DNA of 64,000 nt from Doris montereyensis (GCA_037039925.1 JAXRKP010001109.1:85001-149000); one strand, 5' to 3'. Counted from the stretch's first letter, positions 39,296 through 51,172 are shown. A program made the numbers and translations. The notes: generated by a model from the sequence alone, not told the origin.

Positions 39296-40255
39296 CACAT
39301 ACACACACTAACATTTAGGCCACATACACACCATACGGCCACCACACCAACATATGGCCACATACACACACTAACATAGGCCACACACACACACTAACAC
39401 TAACACTAACACTAGGCCACACACACACCACACTCACACTAGGCCACACACACACACTAACACTAGGCCACACTAGGTACACACACACTAACACTAGGCC
39501 ACACACACACTAACACTAGGCCACACACACACACACACTAACACTAGGCCACACACACACACTAACACACACACACACACACTAACACTAGGCCACACAC
39601 ACACACTAACACTAGGCCACACACACACACTAACACTAGGCTACACACACACACTAACACTAACACTAACATACACACACTAACACTAGGCCACACACAC
39701 ACTAACACTAACACTAGCCACACACACACTAACACTAGGCCACACACACACTAACACTAACACTAGGCCACACACACACACTAACACTAGGCCACACACA
39801 CACACTAACACTAGGCCACACACACACACTAACACTAACACTAGGCCACACACACACACTAACACTAGTTAACACTAGGCCACATACATACACTAACACT
39901 AGGCCACATACACACACTAACACTAGGCCACACACACACACTAACACTAGCCACATACACACACTAACACTAGGCCACATACACACACTAACACTGACTA
40001 GGCCACATACACACACTAACACTAGGCCCACATACACACACTAACACTAGGCCACATACACACACTAACACTAGGCCACACACACACACTAACACTAGGC
40101 CACATACACACACCAACATATGGCCACATACACACAAAAAACACTAGGCCACACACACACACTAACACTAGGCCACATACACACCAACATGCCACATACA
40201 CACCAACATTACACACCAACATACGGCCACATACACAGTAACACTAGGCCACCAT
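39296..40255. repeat. 24-bp minisatellite, CA-rich, about 960 bp
   Basis: The unit is CTAACACTAGGCCACACACACA with variants (CACATACACACA, doubled CTAACA). Roughly 40 units are present. In the transcript it is UG-rich and ends about 43 nt before the acceptor of an R5 exon. Confidence 0.95.
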
Positions 40256-40756
40256 TTGTTGGGGGAATGAAAGCATACAAAGTTGTAGAGGAGAGGCTGA
40301 TTTGAGAATTTGTTGTTGCTAATGTTATTCTTATTGTTGTTGAATGAATAGTTGTTGGTATAGCAAAATTAAAATGATATAAACAGTGTAACGATGAAAG
40401 CAGAATGGAATCTTTGAGTCGAATTGTTGATTGTCCCACAAATCAAACTAAAAAAAAGAAAGAAAACAAATTCTTTTATCAGTTCCACCATGTTCTAACT
40501 CCCACAAGCAAATTGGAAACTTGAGAAAATGTAAAGCTTTTTTTCTCATAATTTCAAATTTGTGTAGATACACCAGTATTGCTTTTTTGCCAGCATTTTT
40601 CCTTTTGGGTTCATTTTGTTGTTTAATTATATCGTTTCATTTTGTTTTTGTGTTGTTTTTTTTTGTTTGGGGGGGGGTGTTATTAAATCATGTTTATGCT
40701 GAGTTTAAGCTAACAACGCTGCATTCCTATTGTAGCTTGGCCTATCTAACCACCAC

Positions 40757-40840
40757 CTGTGCGGCAGCTGTCAAAAGCTGAGCCATTGAAGAGCCGACTG
40801 TCTTGGAGGTCATACCCAACTGGGTGGAGCAAGATTCCGC
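40757..40840 (-). CDS. TLN: Talin exon: rod domain R5
   Basis: 28 clean codons: AESCSTQLGMTSKTVGSSM and AQLLTAAAQ, matching vertebrate MEKCTQDLGNSTKAVSSAI. Acceptor TTCAG. The donor is the weaker GTGGTG. Confidence 0.94.
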
Positions 40841-41154
40841 CTGAAAAGAATGAAATCAGAATGACAATAATCAACCGATAGCAAATTAGCAACAAGAAAC
40901 ACTTCATTTGAGACACTTGGGAAGATATCAGTCTATCTTCCACTGCATTATCTTTATCTGTGAATTTTTTTAAAGTAGGAAAGGGCTCTGGGCCGAGTCA
41001 ACAACATGAATCCTAGATCTAAGGTTAAGTGAGTTTAAGTGCTATAATAAACAAAGACTGAAGAGCTTAAGTTTAAAAGCCCGGAGAGAGTTAATGAGCC
41101 AAACATCAGATCGTTATAAACCAGTATAATGCAAATCATAACCGCACAGGTAGC

Positions 41155-41368
41155 ATCACAGTATCAACCGCCAGTCAGGGGACATAACAGAAATGGCATC
41201 AACCACCAGTCAGAAATGGACATAACAGAAATGGCATCAACCTATAGAAATGGCATCAACCAGTCAGGGACATAACAGAAATGGCATCAACCACCAGTCA
41301 GGGACATAACAGAAATGGCATCAACCGCCAGTCAGGGACATAATAGAAATGGCATCAAACGACAGAAA
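41155..41368. repeat. 39-bp tandem repeat
   Basis: About five copies of CAGTCAGGGACATAACAGA then AATGGCATCAACCGC, with one copy truncated. Confidence 0.9.
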
Positions 41369-41722
41369 GGAAAAGTTACGGAAACAAATCATATAACAGA
41401 TAAATAAATAAGCTAAACACTGCATAGAATTCTTTTTCTTTCTTTCTTTCTTTCTTTTTAGCTTTTTTTATTTGGCCACAATTTTGTATAAAACTTCTTC
41501 ATTATTAATGACTACTTTTCACTAACATTGATCATAATTTTTTTCAAAATGCGTAAAAATGAAATCAATAGATAACTTTTACATTGCATGAAATATTGTA
41601 AAACACCTGTGTACCTGTATTGGCTTCTTGGAGAGTTAACAAAGAAAGATAAGACTTGAGGGGGGGGGGGGGGGGAGTACTAGTCTACTGAAGTACAAAA
41701 CAAAAGGTGCTGCCATGCTTAC

Positions 41723-41851
41723 CGTTTCACCAGGTAAGGTTGAGAGTTTTCCCTGGTTTGAAGCTTGTTTGATGTCCCGAAGGTCTTCATCCAGTTCTCT
41801 GAGCTGATCTAGAGCAGAGTCAATTTCAAGGGAGGAGCAGACCTCTTGTGC
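41723..41851 (-). CDS. TLN: Talin exon: start of rod domain R5
   Basis: 43 clean codons: AQEVCSSLEIDSALDQL, then GKLSTLPGET. Human talin has AQEACGPLEMDSALSVV and GKLKPLPGET. Acceptor GTCAG, donor GTAAG, phase 0 at both ends. Confidence 0.96.
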
Positions 41852-42134
41852 CTGACAAAGGAAATGTTTGATGGAAATAAAAGTAATACGTTAACTTGAA
41901 CAACAAGGACAATGAAATCTGTCGATTGATGAAATTCATACAGATCTTAACCGTTGTTTGGGCATGTACTCGATATCGTTTTCAAAGACTTTAAGCACAG
42001 TAAATTTTTTATAAATATTTTCAAGACTTATTCCTAACAACAACAACCACCCATAGATTATAGTTTTATTATGCCTTCACACTACATTTCGACACCCCCC
42101 CGATCAACTTAAAGGCCGGATTCCCTCCCTTTAC

Positions 42135-42384
42135 CTTGTTGGCGGAAGATCTGAGCTCGGCCAAAGCATTGGACATAGACTTGACGGCATTGTGCAAGTT
42201 CAGAGCCGCCGCCTGGTCGGGCAACGGTGGGAGCGGCAGCACTGGAGGCGGCGATGAGCCGGCTGCTTGGCTGGATGAAATCCTGGGCGGTGTTGATGAG
42301 GGCCAGCTGGGCCGAGGCGCTGTCTGTGTGTCGCTGGTAGTTGCGCAAAGTCTGGACTAGGCCTGGGATCTGTTCGTCTAATCC
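42135..42384 (-). CDS. TLN: Talin exon: rod domain R4
   Basis: It starts GLDEQIPGLVQTLRNYQ, then SASAQLALINTAQDFIQPS, matching human EQIPLLVQGVR and SAQLALIAASQSFLQPG. After PTVA the frame moves: removing one C of CCC (plus-strand GGG at 42,219-42,221) restores DQAAALNLHNAVKSMSNALA and ELRSSANK. Length 250 against 249. Donor GTAAAG. Confidence 0.93.
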
Positions 42385-42639
42385 CTGGGAGGGGAGAGAA
42401 AGAGAGAGAAACAGACGTGTAAAGCACAACCAGTTTAAACAATACATCTCTGTGCACGGAATAATCAAATTGGTAGTCGAAGGGGGTTAGCTCTCAATAG
42501 TCTGCCTTTGCACGTTTTTCGTGAAAAACAAGACAAAGAGATATCTTAGGGAATAAAAGGAAATCATGTTTCCTGAAAAGTATGAAAATGATATGATGAA
42601 AATAAATCATGTTTACAGCGGTTTGAAACTTGGAATTTC

Positions 42640-42750
42640 CAAAGCCAACAATGCCAAAGTCCGTTGGCTTTTGGTATTTTTCTCTAAATGACGTAACTGT
42701 GACTTGAGCACACTATTGAAATGACGTCTTCAATTTTTAGGTGGGAAGGG
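42640..42750. mobile_element. TIR element, partial copy (inverse orientation)
   Basis: CACACTATTGAAATGACGTC then TTCAA matches the end of the elements at 26.6 and 55.0 kb. The inner CTCTAAATGACGTAACTGTGA matches their subterminal part in reverse complement. Only about 100 bp of one end is present. Confidence 0.65.
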
Positions 42751-42814
42751 GAGATATTCTGTAGTTTTTTTAAACTTTTGTTTCCTCATTTCATCTTAAT
42801 GACTTAAAACTTAC

Positions 42815-42928
42815 CCCAGCAGCGTTAGCCATTTGCTGATTGGATGCAGGGTTGCCGTTGGTCTTGTAAGCCTGGTGAGACGCATTGATCAGCTGGGTGG
42901 CTGCCGAGGCGGCTTGACTGGCTGACGA
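42815..42928 (-). CDS. TLN: Talin exon: start of rod domain R4
   Basis: 38 clean codons: SSASQAASAATQLINAS, then NPASNQQMANAAG, matching vertebrate KQAAASATQTIAAAQ. Acceptor TTCAG, donor GTAAG, phase 0 at both ends. Confidence 0.93.
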
Positions 42929-43004
42929 CTGAAAACCAATCAAAATGGACAGACATTACATTGTTAGCAACGTAAGCAACGTAAGATGGAGTGTATTTTA
43001 TTTC

Positions 43005-43345
43005 ATTCAATTTTACCCCCATCCGCAACTCTAGTGATCTCAAAGAGGGGAGAGAGGGGGGGGGGAGGAGGGGGGTTGTTATTATAGGATTTTTGTTTAT
43101 CTTGCCTGTAAACAGCCAAGGGCTATTCAACGTGTACAGAGTGTTGTTGTGATGTGCACAAGGGGCCTCCTTTTATAATCCGCCTCTGATGGGACTGCAT
43201 GTCAATCTACCTGCCTTGACCAGAGGGTTTGTTTTTACTGGGATAAAAGTGGAGACAAATTTTCAACCTGTCGGGCACAAACCCCTAACCTCTTGGTTGA
43301 GAGGCCCACACCTTGCCTCTGGACCACCAAGTCCCCTTTATGTTA
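43005..43345 (-). repeat. SINE-like family B, fullest copy
   Basis: Read on the minus strand: a tRNA-like head GGTGGTCCAGAGGCAAGGTG, CCTCTCAACCAAGAGGTTAG and the B-box-like GGGGTTTGTGCCC. The body follows (CCCTTGGCTGTTTACAGGC), then an end with GAGATCACTAG and an AAAATTGAATG tail. This copy gives the orientation used for all the fragments. Confidence 0.75.
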
Positions 43346-43741
43346 GATCGAGATCATACTTGAGAAGCAAAGGAAACAAGAACAATCAATATTATAATCT
43401 CTACTTATGTATTGCTATTGTTCTGAAGAAAACACACAAACACCAAATTTTCTTCTTCTTTTTCTGTTTTGTTTTGTTTTGTTTTTCGTTTTTGCATAAA
43501 TCGATTGACTAATATACTTATAATAACTAATGTATGAATATGATTAAAACATCAAGGTGGACAACAAAAAATATTTATACTTGTTTTATAAACTTTAAAA
43601 AAAAGTCTTTTCATTGCTAAGCATTCTGCCAAATACGGTCCGTAGCGTGCAATTATACATGTTTTCATCAGTACAGTGGAGACATTACACGAGTCAACAC
43701 CAGTAAGTATATACAATTCAATAAATCCTTTTTCAACAAAC

Positions 43742-44005
43742 CTCAAGTTTTGTCATGACTCTGCGCTTCAAGGCGTTGCTGGCGGCGTTGTTGGTGGCAG
43801 ACCGCAGCTCTTCCTCCGCGGCGCTCTTCAGCATAACCTGTTGATGGGCGTCATTGGGGTTGGAGGCGCAACCCTTGGCGGCCTCCACCAGTTTGACGGT
43901 GGCGTCTGCCAGCTGTTTGGCCGCAGCCTGCAGCCTGTGCTGGGTGTCTTGGTCCGAGTGGTCTTCGGCCTGCATGCGGATACTGCTCACCAGCAGTGAG
44001 GTGGC
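43742..44005 (-). CDS. TLN: Talin exon: rod domain R3
   Basis: 88 clean codons, the longest intact exon here: ATSLLVSSIRMQAEDHSD, then LADATVKLVEAAKGCASNP and NAASNALKRRVMTKLE. It matches human LADATAKMVEAAKGAAAHP. An acidic EEE replaces EG near ELRSATN. Acceptor CACAG; the donor GTTTGT is weaker than its neighbours. Confidence 0.97.
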
Positions 44006-44782
44006 CTGTGGCAAGGGAAAGTGGGAATATCTATAGAGTGTGTGTTGATTGAATACTGATTCAATCTAATAATCGTACTTGATATCACCCATACCCAAAT
44101 ACAGTAGTATCGGAGTTGACCTCATTCAAGGTTTGAGAGACCCAGCTTTATTATAAAAAGATGTCGTTAATCCAGCATTGATTTGGGCGTTTTCTGCGTT
44201 GGTCGCTCTTTGTTCACCAAAGGCTCTGTTATCAGGCCACTTAGAGTAACCACATTCTCGCATGTAGGTTCTAAATGATTCAAAGATTGATTTTCATTTA
44301 AGGAATTTTTCTACCAAAAGTGACGTACACAGGAGGAAAAATTCATGGCATCCCTCGTCTTTGAGTAGAATTTTCATTCATTTAAGCCATGATTTTAAAT
44401 AGGTTTTATTGTTTAAATTCCCACAAAACATTTATGTTTCTACAGATAAACCTTTGAGTGAAAAATCAGGTCTGATCTCTACCTGAATCTTAATGAAGAA
44501 ATGAAAACCTTTTAGTGTTACAAGGGTATTTTCTTCTATAATATAAAGGAACATAGTTAGTCTGGTTACTGGCAATCTCTTTCCATGGCAAGGCGATGGG
44601 TGCCGACACAGAGGTCCCGGGTTTAATCCTCATAGTGCCCAAAGACTTTTTTTCTGTCTATTCCTTGTATGTATCTCATCTTTGTTCCTACATCGCTTTT
44701 AATATCATTTAATGTCGTTATCTTTCACTTCCTTGAACAAAGGCACATCGAAAGCACGATTGAAAACAACTGTATTCCTCAC
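44006..44782 (-). other. Talin intron with a SINE family C fragment
   Basis: At about 44,575-44,700 the plus strand carries AAGGCGATGGGTGCCGACAC, GGTCCCGGGTTTAATCCTC and AGTGCCCAAAGAC, a tRNA-like B-box region. It aligns with 8.5 kb and with the minisatellite unit at 62.9-63.65 kb. The rest of the intron shows nothing recognised. Confidence 0.65.
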
Positions 44783-44897
44783 CTGAGCTAGAGACTTGGC
44801 CTGCTTGACCATTTCATGAGCGTCTCCTTCCGAACTGAACAGACGGTCTGTCACATTGATGATAGTGTCTACGGCTTCCCTCATGTCGCTCATTGGC
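44783..44897 (-). CDS. TLN: Talin exon: start of rod domain R3
   Basis: It encodes ANERHE, then EAVDTIINVTDRLFSSEGD and AHEMVKQAKSLAQ, matching vertebrate RYDQATDTILTVTENIFSS. R3 is the mechanically weak bundle that unfolds first under force (family knowledge). One extra G lies in GGG (plus-strand CCC at 44,878-44,880), giving 115 nt instead of 114. Acceptor TTCAG, donor GTGAG. Confidence 0.92.
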
Positions 44898-45029
44898 CTG
44901 AAGAAATGGCAAACGTGAAACTCATGACAGTACAGCTACATGTTACATGCTTTGTAATTTTATTGTGTGGATATGAATAATTGCCCTTCAGGGATGATTA
45001 AAAGTTCTTTTGATTGAATTGAATAGAAT

Positions 45030-45368
45030 TGAAATATAGAGCTATGTAAAAAAAATTAAAAAAATTAAGGTCAAAAACAAGGAATAAATATACAAATAAA
45101 TAAATAAGTAAATAAAGACACAACTAAATAAAGAAAATTAATTAATTAAATAAATAAGTAAGTAATCAAGACACAACTAAATTTTTTTTTAATTAATTAA
45201 ATAAATAAATAAGTAAATAAAGACACAACTAAATAAAAAAAAATAATTAATTAAATAAATAAATAAGTAAATAAAGACACAATTAAATAAAAGTAAAAAA
45301 ATTAATTAAATAAATAAATAAAGACACAACTAAATAAAATTAATAAATAAATAAAATAATTAAGTGAG
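45030..45368. repeat. AAAT/AATTAATT AT-rich tandem region
   Basis: Repeated blocks of AATAAATAAATAAGTAAATA then AAGACACAACTAAATA, about five copies of a 55-60 bp unit. Confidence 0.9.
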
Positions 45369-45459
45369 TCAGTAAGCAAATAAAACATGGTGGTATGGTG
45401 AACTAATTGGAGGACTTTCCTGTTTTTGTTTTTCTTCAAGGCGTTCTAATAGCACTTAC

Positions 45460-45675
45460 TGTTGTAGGCTGGGCGGCCTTCTTGATGTGCATGAGCAGGT
45501 CGTTGAGAGCTTTGGTGACGGCTGTGGCCGCAGTGCCAAGGTCCTGGAGGACGTAGTCGTCCTTGCAGACTGTCTGGGAAGAGTTGACAATGCCCTCCAC
45601 CGACTTGGCCACCAGCTTGGCCGCTTCTATCAGCTGCTCTTGGCAGGCTGGCTGGCCAATAGTTGGAGCTACCAC
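45460..45675 (-). CDS. TLN: Talin exon: rod domain R2
   Basis: 72 clean codons starting VVAPTIGQPACQEQLIEAA and including KLVAKSVEGIV and TAATAVTKALNDLLMHI. Human talin has VVAPTISSPVCQEQLVEAG here. Acceptor CTCAG, donor GTAAG, phase 0 at both ends. Confidence 0.97.
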
Positions 45676-45945
45676 CTGAGTGAGAGAAATAGATAGAGAT
45701 AAAGATAAACATAAAGATAACAGATTAAAAAATAAAAACAAAGTTAGAAATAAAAATAAAGACAAAAATAAAGATAAAAATAAAGATATAGATAAAAAAG
45801 AGGGAGGGAGGGAAGGAGGGAGTAGAGAGAGAGATACACAGAGACAGAGAGAGTCGGAGAGAGACAGAGAAAGAAAGACAGAGATAGTCAGACAGAGACA
45901 GAGAGAGGAGAATGTCTATGTTCATAACCCAAAGCAGCCACTAAC

Positions 45946-46113
45946 CTTGGAGCAAGCCACCAGCTGGGAGGTCGCCAAGGCGCACTGCGTAGCCGAAGAG
46001 ATGACCACTTCCTGTTGGGCCGGCTCCTCAGCCGTCTTGGCAACTTTTTGAGCCTTGGTAACGAGAGACGCTGTTGTAGTAGCCACAGCCTTGGCAAGCG
46101 ACAGGAGAATGTC
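45946..46113 (-). CDS. TLN: Talin exon: rod domain R2
   Basis: 56 clean codons: DILLSLAKAVATTTASLV, then SSATQCALATSQLVACSK. The second block matches human AAATQCALSTSQLVACTK nearly residue for residue. Acceptor CACAG, donor GTTAG, phase 0 at both ends. Confidence 0.97.
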
Positions 46114-46189
46114 CTGTGGAAAGAAAAGGGAGGTAAGCCTGAATGTTTCAGCACGAATCAAAGGCTAGGCAAACTGAATTTGATTTGAT

Positions 46190-46328
46190 TTTGATTTTAG
46201 CCACATACATAACTACGGTGATCTCAGGGTTTTGTTAAAGCATATCAAAATTGTGCCCAGACAGCCCCGTAAACAGCCAAAAGATCTTTAACATGCAAGG
46301 AGTGCACACGGGACCTCCCGTAATGATA
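46190..46328 (-). repeat. SINE-like family B, fragment
   Basis: GTGATCTCAGGG, then GACAGCCCCGTAAACAGCC and AAAAGATCTTTAACATGC and CACACGGGACCTCCCG, the middle part of family B. Confidence 0.75.
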
Positions 46329-46672
46329 ACGATACTAATAAATCTTTATTGTCCATTTAAGGCTTAAAAATTCACTTTACTTTAAACCGATAATGTCTAC
46401 GTCTGTTAGTTATGCAAGGTGTTGCCGAGCTCCGAAATTCAAAACTATAGGTTTTAAAGGGCACATTTTTTTCTTTTCTTTTCTTTTCTTAAATGAACCT
46501 GTATGCACATTAACTTGAAATCATCATAATCAACAAAAAATACCAAACCTAATCACAGTCTCTTCTTTTTTTAAACCAACAAAAAGGAACCCGCCAACAT
46601 TAAATGACTTTATACAAAAACACTAATTATTCTGTATCCAATCACTGCAAACAATGAGTTATGGGCCCTTAC

Positions 46673-46776
46673 TTTAAAGATCTTGTCCAAGTCTTGTGTA
46701 GTCTCACTGACTTCGTCCATAACATCTTGGGACGCTTCTCCAATTTTCCTGCAGCAGCGAGCAGAACTTGCCTCGG
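46673..46776 (-). CDS. TLN: Talin exon: R1-R2 junction
   Basis: It starts PRQVLLAAAGK (human PRQNLLQAAGN) and then, in a shifted frame, reads IGEASQDVMDEVSETTQ. Adding one base to AAAA (plus-strand TTTT at 46,744-46,747) joins the two. Length 104 against 105 expected. Acceptor TACAG, donor GTAAG. Confidence 0.88.
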
Positions 46777-46879
46777 CTGTAATATAAAACAAAAACAAAG
46801 AAATACAGTGGGCTGGAAGTCTGCATTCATTTGTGTCACTAGAATTCACCCTAATCACGATATATTATAGCTTATATTA

Positions 46880-46883
46880 GTTA

Positions 46884-46955
<72 letters not shown>
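46880..46955. repeat. (TA)n microsatellite
   Basis: About 35 TA dinucleotides with one interruption. Confidence 0.95.
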
Positions 46956-47119
46956 GTATATATAACTAACGTAGCTATAATTTCACACTGAAATAAGAGG
47001 CAACAAAAGAAGACTTGACAGAAAAAAAGAACACCTTCCAACGGATTGCAACAAACGCCTACAATTTCAGAATTATTTTTACTTAATGCCTAATCTTAAT
47101 GAAATTTTATTGTAGCCTA

Positions 47120-47582
47120 CATACGGATGTGTATCATCAAGTCTATATCTAGAGCTAAATTCACTTGATCATCTCCATATACCTGTGACGTCTAAGTAAT
47201 GAAACCATAAAGATATCAAGATCATCTCCATATACCTGTGACCTCTCTAAGAGCTAAAGATATTCTATATCTAGAGCTAAATTCACTTGATCATCTCCAT
47301 ATACCTGTGACCTCTAAGTAATGAAACCATAAAGATATCAAGTCTATATCTAGAGCTAAATTCACTTGATCATCTCCATATACCTGTGACGTCTAAGTAA
47401 TGAAACCATAAAGATATCAAGTCTATATCTAGAGCCAAATTCACTTGATCATCTCCATATACCTGTGACGTCTAAGTAATGAAACCATAAAGATATCAAG
47501 TCTATATCTAGAGCTAAATTCACTTGATCATCTCCATATACCTGTGACGTCTAAGTAATGAAATCATAAAGATATCAAGTCG
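47120..47582. repeat. 79-bp tandem array
   Basis: The unit holds CTATATCTAGAGCTAAATTC, ACTTGATCATCTCCATATAC and CTGTGACGTCTAAGTAATG. About six copies, nearly identical, so recent. Confidence 0.95.
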
Positions 47583-47772
47583 ACTCTTAGAAAATGAAAC
47601 TATCCCCATGTTTTCAAAGTCAGTCTATATAATACCTATAATAAAATATTGTAAGGCCTATTTACTTACATCTAACTGTACACATACAAATTTCACCAGA
47701 AAAATATGAAGTCTCTTCAAATGATGTATCAAAAAAAAAAATAATTAAAAAAAGGTTTCTAAGGAGACATAC

Positions 47773-47926
47773 CTCTGTAGTGCCTGGCTCTGCCGCCTTT
47801 AGCAAATCGGAGAAGGCGCCAATCAGCCCCCTGGCTGCGTCCAGCAAGCGGTCACCTGAATTATCGCTGTCCTGGAGAGAAGCCAGCATTTTCACTTCTC
47901 TGCTAAAGTCGCTGACATTTGAAGAT
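47773..47926 (-). CDS. TLN: Talin exon: rod domain R1
   Basis: It encodes SSNVSDFSREVKMLASLQ, then LLDAARGLIGAFSDLLKAAEP, matching vertebrate SSNLTEMSRGVKLLAALL and LLQAAKGLAGAVSELLRSAQP. 154 nt, enters in phase 2, leaves in phase 0, no indel. Acceptor TTCAG, donor GTATG. Confidence 0.94.
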
Positions 47927-48144
47927 CTGAATGAATGACAAACAAAGCAAAGGGGAAAGGATTGAAGAATGACTTTGGCATGAGAGAAAATTGAACACAA
48001 ATCTTTTTCTTAGTTTTATCCCCCCATTGTTATTTATATCTTGAATAAGGATAGGAAAGTCGTATTGTGTTTTCAGCTCCAAGTGAGAGCTAGAGCAACA
48101 AAAGTTTTTAAAGTCTCTTTTTCTTCTTCTCTATTGTTATTACA

Positions 48145-48262
48145 CCTAAAAGTTTATTTGTTTTATTTGATTTTACCCCTAAGGTGATTTCAGGATTATT
48201 GGTAGGAATCTTTAATATTCTGCTCATAACTAGGCAAGGGACCTTTACGTGCACAGAAAAAC
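48145..48262 (-). repeat. SINE-like family B, diverged fragment
   Basis: TTTGATTTTACCCC, AAGGTGATTTCAGG, AATCTTTAATATTCTGC and GGGACCTTTACGTGCAC follow family B order. Confidence 0.6.
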
Positions 48263-48302
48263 AAGCCAATAAAATTATAAAACAACGTCTAAACTAGCCT
48301 AC

Positions 48303-48466
48303 GTATTATTTTGGTGACAGCGGCACCCACGGCAGTGTAATCCACGTCGTCTTGCTCCCCAGAGGTCAGCGTTATCAACTGGGCTGTGGCGGCGTTCATG
48401 GCGGATAACTGAGAGCCGACTTTTGTTTGGACAGATCCATCTGGTTTTCCCTCCACTTTTGGAGGC
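48303..48466 (-). CDS. TLN: Talin exon: rod domain R1
   Basis: It encodes KVGSQLSAMNAATAQLITLTSG, then DDVDYTAVGAAVTKI; DYTAVG.AVT is a strong talin hallmark. The acceptor is AACAG. The end is uncertain: the only nearby GT leaves phase 1, while the next exon needs phase 2, so one base is probably missing near 48,303-48,312. Confidence 0.92.
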
Positions 48467-48483
48467 CTGTTATGGAAACACAT

Positions 48484-48925
<442 letters not shown>

Positions 48926-48959
48926 CATCATTATTTTTATCCTATTAATTCATTTTTAT

Positions 48960-49034
48960 ATTTCCAATTGTATTCCAATTGTATTCCAATTGTATTCAAT
49001 TGTATTTCAATTGTATTCCAATTGTATTCCAACT
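48960..49034. repeat. ATTCCAATTGT tandem repeat
   Basis: About six copies of the 11-12 bp unit ATTGTATTCCA, directly at the donor of an R1 exon. Confidence 0.9.
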
Positions 49035-49037
49035 TAC

Positions 49038-49178
49038 ATGATCTTCACCAAGGGTGGGCTGGTCAGATTTGCTCAAGGTCGTCTTTGAGCAGAGCCGAGA
49101 AGGTTTGAAGGCCATCAGACACAGTAACGATGAATGCCCTTTGGGCCTGGGTCAGTTCCCACGCTGAATGGTCTGGCC
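49038..49178 (-). CDS. TLN: Talin exon: start of rod domain R1
   Basis: The peptide WELTQAQRAF...VSDGLQTFSALLKDDLEQ matches the first R1 helix, which in vertebrates contains LTSAQQALTGTINSSMQAV. The frame breaks after DDLEQ. Adding one base to AAA (plus-strand TTT at 49,068-49,070) restores LTSPPL, like the vertebrate LPPLG. Length 141 against 142 expected. Acceptor AAAG, donor GTAAG. Confidence 0.8.
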
Positions 49179-49276
49179 CTTTGCACGTGACAAGGGGAGG
49201 AAAAGGGGGGAAAAAGTTACTAGTTGCCCATCGCATACCACCATAGATTACAGCTACAACACAAACTGTCGTATAA

Positions 49277-49408
49277 TGGAATAATGTTATTTACACACTG
49301 TAAAAACAAATCCCCTTTATTCAATATCAAATGTATGTTTAACGGAATAATGTTATTTACACACTGTAAAAACAAATCCCTTTATTCAATATGAAATGTA
49401 TGTTTGTA
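49277..49408. repeat. 66-bp direct duplication
   Basis: GGAATAATGTTATTTACACA, CTGTAAAAACAAATCCC and TCAAATGTATGTTT occur twice in a row with one indel in a C run and a few changes. Confidence 0.9.
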
Positions 49409-49677
49409 GAATTAATTTTTTTTTAAAGTCTCTCAAACTTCCAAAGCCCGGACATTGTTCAATGTTCAATGACTTTATTCCTGAACACAAATTGATGATG
49501 AAAAGCACGACATCATCTGGATACAAATGAGTGGACAGGCGACTATCAATGTTTGGGGATGGGACTTTCTATGTATGTTTGAAAGCATGTAATCTAGTGT
49601 TACTCTTGTATTAAGCTTGAGCCGATTGATTGAGATATAAACATAATTTGGTTGTTTTTAGATTTAACTCTTTCAGT

Positions 49678-49935
49678 CCCAAGCAATGCATGGTATGTTG
49701 ATTAAACTTTCCCTAGAACTCCAAACAAATGTTGATTGAATTTTCCCTAGAACCAAGCAATGCATGGTATGTTGATTAAACTTTCCCTAGAACTCCAAGC
49801 AATGCATGGTATGTTGATTAAACTTTCCTAGAACTCCAAGCAATGCAGGGTATGTTGATTGAACTTTCCCTAGAACTCCAAGCAATGCAATGCAATATGT
49901 TGATTAAACTTTCCCTAGAACTCCAAACAACGCAT
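49678..49935. repeat. 42-bp tandem repeat
   Basis: About six copies of AAGCAATGCATGGTATGTTG then ATTAAACTTTCCCTAGAACTCC; several are truncated. Confidence 0.95.
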
Positions 49936-50409
49936 CTCGCGTCTTGATAGGTCTCTAGTTCATTTGTGCATGGAGATTGAAAACATATCTGCTACTTTAA
50001 CTTTCCTCCTGTTAACTCAGTCGTTAAAGTGTTTCAGTTTACCAAAATCAGAATCAATCTTGACATGATTTTATTTTATTTTTTGCAATTCTTGCCTATT
50101 TTCCCCCCATGCTGAGCTTGTTGACCTTGGGAAAACGAGTAATAAATCCTCTTGGACCGAAAGAGTTACAGACAAGTGATTTTTGGTCCGTTTCTACGTT
50201 TTCCAAATGGTAAGAGATAGACAAGGAAAGATGGGATCATAGCAATGTTTCTTCCTCTTTTTTTTATTTGTTGTAAAAATGTATTGAAAGCATAGAGTGA
50301 AATCTTTGAACAACACACACAACCAACTACTGGACACTCAGCTCCAAGCAAATCACACATGAGGACTGGCTCACTCAAAATAGCCAAGTTTGAAATTATC
50401 TTAGTTCCA

Positions 50410-50411
<2 letters not shown>

Positions 50412-50460
<49 letters not shown>

Positions 50461-50461
50461 C

Positions 50462-50521
<60 letters not shown>
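50412..50521. repeat. (CA)n microsatellite
   Basis: About 53 CA dinucleotides with two interruptions. Confidence 0.97.
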
Positions 50522-50523
<2 letters not shown>

Positions 50524-50667
50524 TAATATCTATAAGAAAAGCTAGAGATTAAAGTGTACAAGAAGAGTTCAGACACACGAATTAGCAGGAATTAGAAAAC
50601 TGGGAGAGTGCTGCTCCACCATCAGGTAAAACCAATTTGTGTCGCAGACAGACAAACCATCTCTAAA

Positions 50668-51172
50668 AGTTTTGAAAGCATTTGGAATTTATCTTTTATT
50701 GCCTTGAAAGCATTTGGAGTTTATCTTTTATTTCCTTGAAAGCGTTTGTAGTTTATCTTTTATTTCCTTGAAAGCTTTTGGATTTTATCTTTTATTTCCT
50801 TGAAAGCATTTGGATTTTATCTTTTTATCTCCTTGAAAGTATTTCGAATTTTATCTTTTATCTCCTTGAAAGCAATTAGATTTTATCTTTTATCTCCTTG
50901 AAAGCAATTGTATTTTATCTTATATCTCCTTGAAAGCAATTGGATTTAATCTTTTATCTCCTTGAAAGTCGAATTTTATCTTTTATCTCCTTGAAAGCAA
51001 TTGTATTTTATCTTATATCTCCTTGGAAGCAATTGGAATTTATCTTTTATCTCCTTGAAAGCAATTGCAATTTATCTTTTATCTCCTTGAAAACAATTGG
51101 ATTTTATCTTTTTTATTTTCTTGAGAGCATTTGGAATTTATCTTTTATCTCCTTGAAAGCAATTGGAATGTT
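50668..51172. repeat. 32-bp tandem repeat
   Basis: About 15 copies of TTGAAAGCAATTGGATTT then TATCTTTTATCTCC. Confidence 0.95.

Noticed and set aside
43552..44036. Plus-strand open frames opposite the R3 exon
   Set aside because: Shadows of the minus-strand talin exon; their peptides show no conserved motif.
48303..48312. AT-AC (U12) intron at the R1 exon ending ATAATAC
   Set aside because: The U12 donor consensus ATATCC is absent. A missing base next to a normal GT is simpler.
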